The position numbers and the translations under genes are program-made. Positions 55,300 through 63,874 of a stretch of 64,000 nucleotides of DNA are shown here, piece by piece (position 1 is the stretch's first letter; every line of letters starts with the position of its first letter). Origin of the DNA: JAHEJE01 sp965216335 (lineage in GTDB: Bacteria; Pseudomonadota; Alphaproteobacteria; Rhizobiales; Aestuariivirgaceae); assembly GCA_965216335.1 (NCBI GenBank), contig OZ244154.1:3658001-3722000 (forward strand), in the 5' to 3' direction. Below the pieces are notes generated by a model, which was given only the letters and a program-made list of their open reading frames with translations, made no database searches and was not told where the DNA came from.

Positions 55300-55425
55300 A
55301 TGATGAGTAGCGTACTGGTAAATGTCGTCACCGCAGCCCCGGTTCTCACCGGCGGCTTGCTCTTTGCCGTGATCTCGAGCTGCCTGCTGCGGCAGGCGAA
55401 ATCCCGCCCGGCCCGGCTCCTATAG
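55300..55425 (+). CDS. Small single-pass membrane protein, 41 residues
   Basis: I do not recognise this protein. The frame reads MMSSVLVNVVTAAPVLTGGL, continues through a hydrophobic segment (about residues 7-30) and ends in a basic tail with LLRQAKSRPARLL. An AAAGGA lies a few bases before tandem ATG codons at 55300 and 55303; a further in-frame ATG lies at 55279. The stop is six bases past the end of the convergent ispE. The preceding terminator and duplicated leader give it an independent transcription context, which supports it being real, but the evidence is limited. Confidence 0.5.
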   Translation: MMSSVLVNVVTAAPVLTGGLLFAVISSCLLRQAKSRPARLL

Positions 55426-56310
55426 GCCGGGTCCTCCAAGGGTCGTCGCTGCCACCCACCATGCTGGCGCATGGCGCGAAATGCGTTCCCCTGCCGCTTG
55501 CGCCGAACCGCTGTCTGCGAACAATCCGAAACAGGTTGCTCCCGAACCCGACATGCGCGCCAGCCGGCATCCGCCGCACGCCCGCAATTGCGCAAGACAG
55601 CGTGCAATCTCCGGCACCATCGCGACGGCCGGCTCCTCCAGGTCGTTGCGCTGATCCTTGAGCCAGTCGAGCCAGTTTTCGGTCTCGCCGTTTTGGGGCA
55701 GGGGGGTCATTTCCGCCGCCGCAGCGCTGTCCGGTGCGATGCCGAGTTGACTGAACACCTCTGCCGTTGAAACGGCCTGCATTGGATTGACCAGAACCGC
55801 GTCGAAGCCTGGCAGGTGCGGCACGTCGACGATCTGTTCGCCGATGCCCCGCATCCGGCAGCTTCGCGCGGCCAGGCACACCGGCACGTCCGCCCCCAGC
55901 CGCAGCGCCAGAGCCTGCAGACCGTCGTCATCAAGCTCGGCATTCCAAAGCCGCATCAATCCGCGCAAGGCCGCTGCGGCATCCGCCGAACCGCCGCCGA
56001 TCCCGGATGCAATCGGCAGGTTCTTTTCCAGCCGGATCGCCGCGCCCGCTGAAACGCCTGTCGCCGCCGCCAACCCGTGCGCCGCCCGCAGCACGAGGTT
56101 GCCCTCATCCGTTTCAAGGCCATCGGCAAACGGCCCGCCAACCTCCAGTTCCAGGGTCCGTGACGGCGCAAAGCTCAGGCGGTCCGCCACACCGGCAAAG
56201 GCCACCAGGCTGTCCAGCAGGTGATATCCATCGCCCCGGCGCCCCGTTACATGCAGCGCCAGGTTGACCTTGGCCGGTGCGGGCTCTTCCAGCGCGCCGA
56301 TGCCGCCCAT
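55420..56310 (-). CDS. ispE: 4-diphosphocytidyl-2-C-methyl-D-erythritol kinase
   Basis: IspE phosphorylates CDP-methylerythritol in the MEP pathway. The 296-residue GHMP kinase shows the N-terminal APAKVNLALHVTGRRGDGYH (about residues 11-30), the ATP loop LPIASGIGGGSADAAAALR (about 98-116) and the C-terminal MSGSGATCFGLF (about 256-267). It follows the TPR gene by 11 bases on the minus strand and is probably co-transcribed with it. A second MEP gene, ispH, lies about 5 kb away. Confidence 0.96.
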   Translation of the reverse strand: MGGIGALEEPAPAKVNLALHVTGRRGDGYHLLDSLVAFAGVADRLSFAPSRTLELEVGGPFADGLETDEGNLVLRAAHGLAAATGVSAGAAIRLEKNLPIASGIGGGSADAAAALRGLMRLWNAELDDDGLQALALRLGADVPVCLAARSCRMRGIGEQIVDVPHLPGFDAVLVNPMQAVSTAEVFSQLGIAPDSAAAAEMTPLPQNGETENWLDWLKDQRNDLEEPAVAMVPEIARCLAQLRACGGCRLARMSGSGATCFGLFADSGSAQAAGERISRHAPAWWVAATTLGGPGL

Positions 56311-56321
56311 ATCGCAGGCTC

Positions 56322-58049
56322 TCAGGACTTGCTGGGTTCGTCACCCGTCGCCGAGGGCGCCGGTTCCGGCAGCGGCGGCATACCTTTCAGCAGCTTGTCC
56401 TCGATCTGCTTTAGGTCCTTTTCTTCCGGCTTGTTGTCCTTGGCGTGCTGCCACTGGAACTTTGCTTCCAGCCTGCGCCCAACCCGCCAGTAGGCATCGC
56501 CCAGATGATCATTGATCACCGGGTCCTCGGGCCTGAGTTCCACCGCCCGCTCCAGATGTTTGACCGCCTCTTCGAATTCGCCGAGCTGATAGTGCGCCCA
56601 CCCCAGGCTGTCGACGATGTAGCCGTCGTTCGGTCGCAGCTCCACCGCCTTGCGCACCATGCCGATCGCCTTGTCCAGGTACAGCCCTTTCTCGATCCAC
56701 GAGTACCCGAGATAGTTCAGCACCGCAGGTTGCTCCGGCTGCAGCTCCAGTGCCGCCAGGAAGTCCGGCTCCGCCTTCGCCCATTCCTTGTTGCGCTCAT
56801 AGGCAATGCCGCGGAAATACAGCAGCGTCCAGTACCGGGAGTTGCTCTTGTCCGAAAGCCCCAGCGCCTTGGTGTAATTGCCCGCCGCGTCGGCCCACTT
56901 CTCATGCACCCGCTGAATGTTGCCCAGCGTGACATAGGCGTCATAATTGTCCGGCGCGCGCTCTATGAACCCCTGCAGCCGTTCAATCGCCTCGTCGGTA
57001 CGTTTCAGGTTGTCCAGGTTTGCGGCAATCTGAATCTCTGCATTGTTCTTCAGCGGCGAGTCCGGCGAAATCGCATCGAACGCCTCGACGGCCTTTTCAT
57101 AGCGCTTGGTGTCCTCGTAGATCTCGCCGAGCAGCGCCCGCGCGATATCGAAATCCGGCCGGATCCACAGCGCCAGCTGCGTATAGATCATCGAAACGTC
57201 GATGTTCTGTTCGTCCGACAGGGCACTGGCAATCGAAAACAGCGCTTCGCCGAAGCCGCTGTGTGCGCTTGCGATGAACCGTTCGACCTTTGCACCCGCC
57301 CGCAGGTTGACCAGTGCCGCCTCGACCAGGGCGTTCTGCCGCCCGGCTTCGAGGTATTTGGTGTAGATTTCCTCGGCCTTCTTGGCCCGGTTGGTGCGCT
57401 CGAGGAAATTGCCGTACGCCTGGGTGACGCGCAACGTGCCGCCGGCCTGTTCGTAAGTCTGCTGGTAGGCCGCCTCGGCCCGGCTGGTCATGCCCAGGAA
57501 GTCGGCGATCAATGCTTTGTGGAAGCTCTTGAAGCTGGCAAAGGCATCGTTGGTGTCCAGAGCATCGAGCGACTTCAGCGCCTGGTCGGCCTTGCCTTGC
57601 GCGGCCAGGCTCCACGCGGTCAGCAGGCCGCCGGTCAGTTCCCCGACCGGCGTGTAGGCCGCTGTCTTGAAGTGCTTGCGGGCCGAGTCGAAACGTTTCC
57701 TGCGCGCCTCACGCAACCCCAGCGCGATGTGCGACAGCCGGTGACGTTTGTTAAATTTGATGACTTGGCGGGCCAATTCCTGAGCCCGTTCGATGTTGCC
57801 CGACGATATGTCCATGACGAAACCGCGCTCGATCAGCGTCTTGTTCGTCGGATCGTCGCCCAGTGCGCGCGAATAGAAATCCGCGGCGCGATCCATGTCC
57901 CGTTCCTTTGCCGCCTGCCGGCCGGCAAGGTAGTTGCCTGACAGGGATGACACCGCCAGCAACGGCTTGCTCAACAGCGATTGCGCTCGTGTGTCATGCG
58001 TCAGGCACAGTGCCAGAAAGGCCGTTGCGGTCAGGGCAAGTCTCTTCAA
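56322..58049 (-). CDS. Secreted tetratricopeptide repeat protein
   Basis: The 575-residue protein has a signal peptide (MKRLALTATAFLALCLTHDTRA) and many TPR units from about residue 45 to the C-terminus; the clearest are AVLNYLGYSWIEKGLYLDKA and VDSLGWAHYQLGEFEEAVKH (about residues 440-510). It ends in a Pro/Glu-rich tail. TPR arrays mediate protein-protein contact, here in the periplasm or at the envelope, but the partner is unknown. It shares a short 11-base gap with ispE; a functional connection is not implied. There is no lipobox cysteine at the cleavage site. Confidence 0.88.
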   Translation of the reverse strand: MKRLALTATAFLALCLTHDTRAQSLLSKPLLAVSSLSGNYLAGRQAAKERDMDRAADFYSRALGDDPTNKTLIERGFVMDISSGNIERAQELARQVIKFNKRHRLSHIALGLREARRKRFDSARKHFKTAAYTPVGELTGGLLTAWSLAAQGKADQALKSLDALDTNDAFASFKSFHKALIADFLGMTSRAEAAYQQTYEQAGGTLRVTQAYGNFLERTNRAKKAEEIYTKYLEAGRQNALVEAALVNLRAGAKVERFIASAHSGFGEALFSIASALSDEQNIDVSMIYTQLALWIRPDFDIARALLGEIYEDTKRYEKAVEAFDAISPDSPLKNNAEIQIAANLDNLKRTDEAIERLQGFIERAPDNYDAYVTLGNIQRVHEKWADAAGNYTKALGLSDKSNSRYWTLLYFRGIAYERNKEWAKAEPDFLAALELQPEQPAVLNYLGYSWIEKGLYLDKAIGMVRKAVELRPNDGYIVDSLGWAHYQLGEFEEAVKHLERAVELRPEDPVINDHLGDAYWRVGRRLEAKFQWQHAKDNKPEEKDLKQIEDKLLKGMPPLPEPAPSATGDEPSKS

Positions 58050-58333
58050 TGCTCACATCCTTCAAATCAATCGGCGACCAGCGCCATCGGACACATCTGG
58101 CAGGCAAAGGCCAACGGGCCATCTGCCCGCACAGGTGACCGTTGCAAGATCTCGATGCGGTCAACTCTTCCGTACCGGGACTCAGCCGAGCGAAACTCTA
58201 CCTGCTTTTACGGTACTCGGACATACAATTCCAGTGGACGGCAAGTGAATGGTTCACGCCGCCACGACGTTCCCTGTCCGGTTCTCCGGCAAGCAGAGTT
58301 GTTCAAGGAGCAAGCTCCGGGGCGGCGTTGCGT

Positions 58334-58984
58334 CTAACCGCCCGACTGGGCACGCTGTTCCAGCGTCGTATTGCCCGCCCTGGTGCTGTTGATCGCGTTC
58401 TGAACCAGTTCGCCGATCACCTGTTGCGAGATACGTGTGAACCGTTTGTTTCCATACCGGGCAACGATTTTCTCCGCCATGGTGTTGAACTCCTGGCGGC
58501 AGACCGTGTCCATGGCGCTGGAAATCGCCAGCCGGGCACCGCGTTCCGTGCGGCTGGCCGGCAGATCGGCCATGTGCAGTGCGGCACAGTCCATGAACGT
58601 CTGAACGGACGGCTGAGAACGGACCTTCACTGCAGCCGGTTTTGCCGCTGCCCGCCGCACCGTTCTGGTCTTCTTTCTGCGTCGCGCCTTGCGCCGCTTC
58701 GTGCTGCTTCTTCTGACTTTGCGCGTCGACGCTTTGCGGGGGGTGGCGGCCTGCTGTGTCTTTTTCGACAGCAACGGTGTTGGCGCCGCGGCCGGTTTGC
58801 CGCCCGACGTCTGCTTGTAGTTGACACGCACCTCTGCAGGTTTGCTGAGGTCCACTTCGCCGGCTGCCGCACTTGGCTGGCGGGTGTTGGATCTGGCTTC
58901 CGGCTCTGCCCGGTCGGCAGAAGCGGTTGGTGCAACCAGCCAAATCGCCAGCATCGCCGCAAAGAATATCCTGATCAACCCCAC
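58334..58984 (-). CDS. Secreted lysine/arginine-rich protein of unknown function
   Basis: I do not recognise this 216-residue protein. It has a signal peptide (LIRIFFAAMLAIWLVAPTASA), a Lys/Arg-rich linker (about residues 75-120, with RRKKTRTVRR) and a C-terminal helical domain containing two cysteines (FMDCAALH and DTVCRQEF, about residues 132 and 163) that could form a disulfide. The chosen ATG at 58984 gives the signal peptide directly. The upstream and downstream spacers show nothing recognised, and it appears to be monocistronic. Anionic polymer or cell-wall binding is a guess. Confidence 0.65.
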   Translation of the reverse strand: MGLIRIFFAAMLAIWLVAPTASADRAEPEARSNTRQPSAAAGEVDLSKPAEVRVNYKQTSGGKPAAAPTPLLSKKTQQAATPRKASTRKVRRSSTKRRKARRRKKTRTVRRAAAKPAAVKVRSQPSVQTFMDCAALHMADLPASRTERGARLAISSAMDTVCRQEFNTMAEKIVARYGNKRFTRISQQVIGELVQNAINSTRAGNTTLEQRAQSGG

Positions 58985-59110
58985 CGCTACTCACCCGACT
59001 TCTGTGTTTCCCGCCACACCGATAGACAGTCTAGACGCCAGCTTTGGCGCCAAAGTGGCAGCAACGCGACCCTTTGACGTCACACTTTCTAGCCCAACCC
59101 GGCTGCGTAC

Positions 59111-60127
59111 TCAATGGGCTCGCGCGATGCAGAACTCGATCGCCTCGAGCAGCGCTGCCTTGTGGGCGCTGTCGGGGAAGATTGCCAGCGCGTCGCGGGC
59201 AATCGCACCATAGTGCCGCGCCCGATCGATCGTGTCCTCGATCGCACCGTGGTTTTCCATGTACCCGATCGCGGTCTCAAGGTCGCCGTCGCGCTGGTCG
59301 TCCTCCTCCAGCGTACGCTTCCAGAATGCCCGCTCATCCGAACTGCCGCGCCGGTAGGACAGCACGACCGGAAGCGTGATCTTGCCTTCCCGGAAGTCGT
59401 CGCCGACCGATTTGCCGAGCAGCGACTGCTTGCCGGAATAGTCCAGCGCGTCGTCCACCAGCTGAAAGGCCACGCCGAGGTTGCGTCCGTACGAACTCAG
59501 CGCCGCCTGCTCATCCTTCGGCCGGTCCGCCACCACCGCACCGACTTCCCCGGCGGCCGCGAACAATGCCGCCGTCTTGGCGACGATCACCTGCAGGTAG
59601 GCATCCTCCGTCGTCGAGGTATCGTTCGATGCAGCGAGCTGCATCACTTCGCCCTCGGCGATCACCGCGGCGGCGTCGGACAGGATGCGCAGCGCCTCAA
59701 GCGAGCGTGTCTCGACCATCATCTTGAACGCTTGGCCGAGCAGGTAGTCGCCGACCAGCACACTGGCCTGGTTGCCCCAGATCAGCCGCGCCGTCTTGCG
59801 CCCGCGCCTCAGGTCGCTTTCATCGACCACGTCGTCATGGAGCAGCGTCGCGGTGTGCATGAACTCAACCGCGGTCGCCAGCTTGATATGGTCGCCGCCT
59901 TCGTAACCGCCCAGTTGCGCGGCCGCGATGGTCAGCATCGGCCGCAGCCGCTTGCCGCCGGAATTCACCAGATGTCCTGCCAGCTCCGGAATCATGTCGA
60001 CGTGCGAGCGCGCATGCGAGAGGATCGATTCGTTCACCCGCTCCATGTCATCGCGCACCAGCCCCACCAGCCGGTCGATGTTGGGCTCGCGCCCGTCACT
60101 CCCCTCAAACGCTACCACCACGCCCAT
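59111..60127 (-). CDS. ispB: Polyprenyl (octaprenyl/decaprenyl) diphosphate synthase
   Basis: This trans-prenyltransferase elongates FPP or GPP with IPP to make the side chain of ubiquinone. The 338-residue product has both Asp-rich motifs, DDVVD (98-102) and DDALD (225-229), and the substrate-binding GGKRLRPML and GEVMQL segments. The chain length cannot be assigned; decaprenyl is common in Rhizobiales. Its product is used by UbiA (17963-18907). It faces the DUF2007 gene divergently. Confidence 0.93.
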   Translation of the reverse strand: MGVVVAFEGSDGREPNIDRLVGLVRDDMERVNESILSHARSHVDMIPELAGHLVNSGGKRLRPMLTIAAAQLGGYEGGDHIKLATAVEFMHTATLLHDDVVDESDLRRGRKTARLIWGNQASVLVGDYLLGQAFKMMVETRSLEALRILSDAAAVIAEGEVMQLAASNDTSTTEDAYLQVIVAKTAALFAAAGEVGAVVADRPKDEQAALSSYGRNLGVAFQLVDDALDYSGKQSLLGKSVGDDFREGKITLPVVLSYRRGSSDERAFWKRTLEEDDQRDGDLETAIGYMENHGAIEDTIDRARHYGAIARDALAIFPDSAHKAALLEAIEFCIARAH

Positions 60128-60322
60128 GAACTCACGACCTTTTCGTTGTTTCCGCCCGAACCGCCAACAATAATGCCCCCGGCCACCACGGGCAACTATT
60201 GCGCGGCCGATTACCGTTTGTTTACCACATATGTGTCAAAACTTAACCTTAAGCGGCAGCATGCGTAGGCTGTATTCGGGTGAGTTGACCCATGCACGGT
60301 TGCCCGGCAAAGGTGGAGAACG

Positions 60323-60541
60323 ATGCGCGAAATTCTCCGCTCCAACGACCTGGTGTTGTTGTCCTTTGCCGGCCACGTGCTGAACGAAGCTGGGATTGAA
60401 CATATGATCTTTGATGGTCATGCCAGTGCCGTGGAAGGATCGATTGGCGCCCTGCCGCGCCGGTTGATGGTTTCGTCGCGCGACTTCGAAACCGCCCGGC
60501 GCGTGTTGCACAAAGCATCTTTGAACCTGCCGGCGACTTAA
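60323..60541 (+). CDS. DUF2007 family small protein
   Basis: The 72-residue product is a single DUF2007 domain (REILRSNDLVLLSFAGHVLNEAGIEHMIFDG, split; then SIGALPRRLMVSSRDFETARRVL). Family members are putative signal-transducing or ligand-binding modules of unknown partner. The ATG at 60323 follows GGAG. It starts a plus-strand run with the trmN6 gene 17 bases downstream and is divergent from the polyprenyl synthase; a 10-base palindrome CACATATGTG at 60226-60235 lies between the two start regions. Confidence 0.87.
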   Translation: MREILRSNDLVLLSFAGHVLNEAGIEHMIFDGHASAVEGSIGALPRRLMVSSRDFETARRVLHKASLNLPAT

Positions 60542-60558
60542 TCGGGACCAGAACGCGT

Positions 60559-61371
60559 ATGACAGTTGCAACCTCAGCCGCCCAGGAAGACGCGCCAGCG
60601 CCCGCCGCAGCCGTTCCAAGCTCGCTCACCGAAGATGCCTTTCTCGGCGGCAAGCTCAGTATACTGCAGCCGGAAAAGGGTTTTCGCGCCGGCATCGATT
60701 CCGTGTTCCTGGCCGCGACCATCCCCGCTGAGGCCGGTGAAACCCTGTTCGAGGCCGGCATCGGAACCGGCGTTGCCGCCCTGTGTGTCGCCGCCCGGGT
60801 GGCCAATGTCCATATCACCGGTGTCGAAATCGCCCAGCGCTACGCCCTCATGGCCGAGCAGAATGCCAAGCGCAACCAGCTTGAAAACGCCGTGCGGGTC
60901 ATCAAGGGCGACGTCAAGGACGCCCTGCGCCGCGACCTGGCCCAATGGCCCGAGCACGGCTCGTTCACCCACGCCTTCGCCAACCCGCCGTTCTTCGACA
61001 ATGACAAGTCGACGACCTCGCCCAACAGCCTGCGCGCTGTCGCCAACACGTTCGGCCCGGAAGACCTCGAACTGTGGGTCAAGGTGCTCGGTACCATGGT
61101 CACACTGCGCGGCTCGGTCACCTTCATCCATCGCGCTGAAGCGCTCGGCCGCCTGCTGCGCTCAATGGAGGACCGTTTCGGCGACATCCGGGTCGCCCCG
61201 CTCTACGCGCGAGAGGGCATGGCCGCCTCGCGTGTCATCGTCCAGGGCATCAAGGGCGCCCGCGGCCCCCTGCAACTGCTGCCGGGTCTGGTGCTCCATA
61301 CCGCCGGCTCGCAATTCACCCCGGAAGCCGAAGCCATCCTGCGCGACGGTCTCGCCTGGCGTTTGCGCTAA
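60559..61371 (+). CDS. trmN6: tRNA1(Val) (adenine37-N6)-methyltransferase-like
   Basis: The 270-residue protein is a SAM-dependent N6-adenine methyltransferase of the TrmN6/YfiC family, predicted to methylate A37 of tRNA1-Val. It shows the SAM-binding EAGIGTGVAALCVAARV (about residues 65-81) and the catalytic FANPPFFDND motif (about residues 139-148). The Asp/Asn-Pro-Pro-Phe/Tyr motif is diagnostic of N6-adenine or glutamine methylation, so protein targets cannot be fully excluded. It lies between DUF2007 and the S49 peptidase. Confidence 0.88.
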   Translation: MTVATSAAQEDAPAPAAAVPSSLTEDAFLGGKLSILQPEKGFRAGIDSVFLAATIPAEAGETLFEAGIGTGVAALCVAARVANVHITGVEIAQRYALMAEQNAKRNQLENAVRVIKGDVKDALRRDLAQWPEHGSFTHAFANPPFFDNDKSTTSPNSLRAVANTFGPEDLELWVKVLGTMVTLRGSVTFIHRAEALGRLLRSMEDRFGDIRVAPLYAREGMAASRVIVQGIKGARGPLQLLPGLVLHTAGSQFTPEAEAILRDGLAWRLR

Positions 61372-61437
61372 CCTCGTTATCCCTGCTTGGCTTTCACACT
61401 TGTCTGACGCGCCCGCTCCCCCTATGTGAAGCTGGCC

Positions 61438-62328
61438 ATGGCTAAGACACACAAGAAATCACTCGCCGCCCGCTTCCTGCCGGCCCGTTTCAACAAAGCC
61501 GTCAAAATCGTCCCGCATGTCCGGTTGTCCGGCGCCATCGGAGCCGTGCCCGGCCTTAAGCCCAGCCTATCGCTCGCCTCGACCGGCAAGATGCTGGACA
61601 AGGCCTTTGCCACCAAGGGCAGCGCCGCCGTGGCCATCTCCGTCAATTCGCCGGGCGGGTCGCCGGCCCAGGCCGCGTTGATCCACAATCGCATCCGCGC
61701 CCTGGCCGAGGAGAACGAAGTCCCCGTGTTCACCTTCTGCGAGGATGTTGCGGCCTCCGGCGGCTACATGCTCGCCTGCGCCGGCGATGAGATCTACGGC
61801 CAGCGCTTTTCCATCATCGGTTCCATCGGCGTCATCTCTGCCGGCTTCGGCTTTGTCGAGGCGATCGAAAAACTCGGTGTGGAGCGCCGCGTCCACACCG
61901 CCGGCAAGAACAAGTCGATCCTCGACCCCTTCCAGCCGGAAAAGAAGCAGGACATAGACCGGCTGAAGAAGATCCAGCTCGACATCCATGATGGCTTCAT
62001 CGACCTGGTCCGTGCCCGGCGCAAGGACAAGTTGGACGAAACCGACGCCGAACTGTTCACCGGCGCCTTCTGGACCGCCCCCGAAGCCCTCGAGCGAGGC
62101 CTGATCGACGCCACCGGCGATATGCATGCCGTTCTGCAGCAGAAGTTCGGCGATGACCTGCTGATCAAACCCGTGGCCCCGCCGTCGGGCTTTGGCCTCA
62201 AACGCCTGCTGTCGTCGCAAAATGGCCAACAAGGTGGGGCATTTGACATAAAATTGAGCGGCGGCGTTGCCGATGAGTTGATCCAGGCGATGGAAAAACG
62301 TGCACTTTGGCAGAGATTTGGTCTATAA
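61438..62328 (+). CDS. S49 family serine peptidase, SohB/SppA-like
   Basis: The 296-residue protein is an S49 peptidase that degrades cleaved signal peptides or membrane protein fragments. Conserved segments are VNSPGGSPAQAALIHNRI (about residues 66-83), the serine in EDVAASGGYMLACAGDEIYG (about 103-122), and the lysine of the catalytic dyad expected near HTAGKNKSILDPF. There is no clear N-terminal membrane helix, so it may be the soluble type. The ATG at 61438 is preferred over a GTG at 61426. It is followed by a small membrane protein gene. Confidence 0.9.
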   Translation: MAKTHKKSLAARFLPARFNKAVKIVPHVRLSGAIGAVPGLKPSLSLASTGKMLDKAFATKGSAAVAISVNSPGGSPAQAALIHNRIRALAEENEVPVFTFCEDVAASGGYMLACAGDEIYGQRFSIIGSIGVISAGFGFVEAIEKLGVERRVHTAGKNKSILDPFQPEKKQDIDRLKKIQLDIHDGFIDLVRARRKDKLDETDAELFTGAFWTAPEALERGLIDATGDMHAVLQQKFGDDLLIKPVAPPSGFGLKRLLSSQNGQQGGAFDIKLSGGVADELIQAMEKRALWQRFGL

Positions 62329-62371
62329 TAGCTGCCAGCTTCGACGATCTTTTTGGACCGGGGAGATACAT

Positions 62372-62560
62372 ATGCTTGCAAAAGTCCTGACCACCGTGCT
62401 GACCGCTGCCTTGGCGGTTATGGTCGTCCGTCAGATCGGCCAGAAGGCCGAACAGGCCAAAGCTCGTGTCCGCAAGGACAGGAATTCCGCAGCAAAGCCC
62501 AGCGTCACACTGCGCGAAGACCCTGAGACCGGCGTTTTCCGTCCGGTTGACAACGACTGA
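62372..62560 (+). CDS. Small membrane-anchored protein of unknown function
   Basis: The 62-residue product has one hydrophobic helix (about residues 4-20, AKVLTTVLTAALAVMVV) and a basic, then acidic, soluble tail ending REDPETGVFRPVDND. GGGGAG lies seven bases before the ATG at 62372, which strongly supports the start. The C-terminal DPxTGVFRP-type sequence recurs in small proteins of related bacteria, but I know no function. It lies 43 bases after the S49 peptidase and 122 bases before glyQ. Confidence 0.72.
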   Translation: MLAKVLTTVLTAALAVMVVRQIGQKAEQAKARVRKDRNSAAKPSVTLREDPETGVFRPVDND

Positions 62561-62682
62561 TCGCAATTCCGTCTTCAAGTCGGCTTGACCGCGCCACTGG
62601 CGCGCCATAACGTGCGCGCCATCTGACAGGGCCGAGGCGAATCGGCCCGGCTTTCACGATCTCATTGCGCGGAACCCCGCTG

Positions 62683-63618
62683 ATGGCGCCGACCGGCCTC
62701 AACCCCACCAAATCCTTTCAGGATCTCATTCTCACGCTGCACCAGTACTGGGCCGCCTACGGCTGCGTCATCCTGCAGCCCTACGACATGGAAGTCGGCG
62801 CCGGCACCTTCCACCCGGCCACCACCTTGCGTTCCGTCGGCCCGAAACCCTGGCGCGCGGCTTACGTCCAGCCGTCCCGCCGTCCGAGCGACGGCCGCTA
62901 CGGCGAGAACCCGAACCGCCTGCAGCACTACTATCAGTACCAGGTCATCCTCAAGCCCTCGCCCGACGACCTGCAGGACCTCTATCTCGGATCGCTCTAT
63001 GCCATCGGCATCGACCGTTTCAACCACGACATCCGCTTCGTGGAGGACGACTGGGAAAGTCCCACACTTGGCGCCTGGGGGCTCGGCTGGGAGGTCTGGT
63101 GCGACGGCATGGAGGTCTCCCAGTTTACCTATTTCCAGCAGGTTGGCGGCCTCGACTGCGCGCCCGTGTCCGGCGAACTGACCTACGGCCTCGAACGACT
63201 CGCCATGTATGTCCAGGGTGTCGACAACGTCTACGACCTGAATTTCAATGGCGGCGAGGGTGACGCGCGGGTCTCCTATGGCGATGTCTTTCTGCAATCG
63301 GAACAGGAATTCTCCCGTTACAACTTCGAGCACGCCGACACCGAAATCCTGTATCGTCATTTCGAGGATGCCGAACGGGAATGCCAGGCCCTGCTAAAGG
63401 CCGGCGCCGGCGAGGGCAGGGCGCATCACCTGGCCCTGCCGGCCTACGACCAGTGCATCAAGGCCAGCCACGTCTTCAACCTGCTCGATGCCCGCGGCGT
63501 CATCTCGGTCACCGAGCGCCAGGCCTACATCCTGCGCGTCCGCGACCTCGCCAAGGGCTGCTGCGAAGCCTGGGCCGCGACCGCCGGCGGCGGCTACACC
63601 GAAGGAGCCTCATCATGA
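62683..63618 (+). CDS. glyQ: Glycyl-tRNA synthetase alpha subunit
   Basis: GlyQ is the catalytic subunit of the bacterial (alpha-beta)2 glycyl-tRNA synthetase. The 311-residue product begins with KSFQDLILTLHQYWAAYGC and contains the class II motifs RPSDGRYGENPNRLQHYYQ (about residues 66-84) and GLERLAMYVQGVDNVYDL (split). The ATG at 62683 matches the usual N-terminus; a TTG 18 bases upstream is in frame. Its stop overlaps the start of a CDGSH gene as ATGA, and glyS follows. Confidence 0.97.
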   Translation: MAPTGLNPTKSFQDLILTLHQYWAAYGCVILQPYDMEVGAGTFHPATTLRSVGPKPWRAAYVQPSRRPSDGRYGENPNRLQHYYQYQVILKPSPDDLQDLYLGSLYAIGIDRFNHDIRFVEDDWESPTLGAWGLGWEVWCDGMEVSQFTYFQQVGGLDCAPVSGELTYGLERLAMYVQGVDNVYDLNFNGGEGDARVSYGDVFLQSEQEFSRYNFEHADTEILYRHFEDAERECQALLKAGAGEGRAHHLALPAYDQCIKASHVFNLLDARGVISVTERQAYILRVRDLAKGCCEAWAATAGGGYTEGASS

Positions 63619-63857
63619 CCGACAAACCCGCCATCGCCCAAAAGGCCCCGTACCCGGTCGAGGTCGAAGCCGGCAAGAATTACTTCTGGTGTGCCTGCGG
63701 CCAGTCGAAGAACCAGCCGTTCTGCGACGGCAGCCACAAGGGCACGTCGTTCCAGCCCGTCAGGTGGACCTGCGAGGAAACCGGCAGAAAGTTCTTCTGC
63801 GGCTGCAAGGCGACCGAAAACCAGCCATTCTGCGACGGCACCCACAAAGACCTCTAA
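63615..63857 (+). CDS. Double-CDGSH iron-sulfur protein
   Basis: The 80-residue protein contains two CDGSH motifs, each coordinating a [2Fe-2S] cluster through three cysteines and one histidine: C26, C28, C37 and H41 in the first, and C62, C64, C73 and H77 in the second. The tandem form resembles small redox or cluster-transfer proteins of bacteria. Its ATG overlaps the glyQ stop (ATGA) and glyS begins 17 bases after its own stop, so it sits between the two subunits of glycyl-tRNA synthetase. The functional meaning is unknown. Confidence 0.92.
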   Translation: MTDKPAIAQKAPYPVEVEAGKNYFWCACGQSKNQPFCDGSHKGTSFQPVRWTCEETGRKFFCGCKATENQPFCDGTHKDL

Positions 63858-63874
63858 GGCGCTGACCCACCCAC

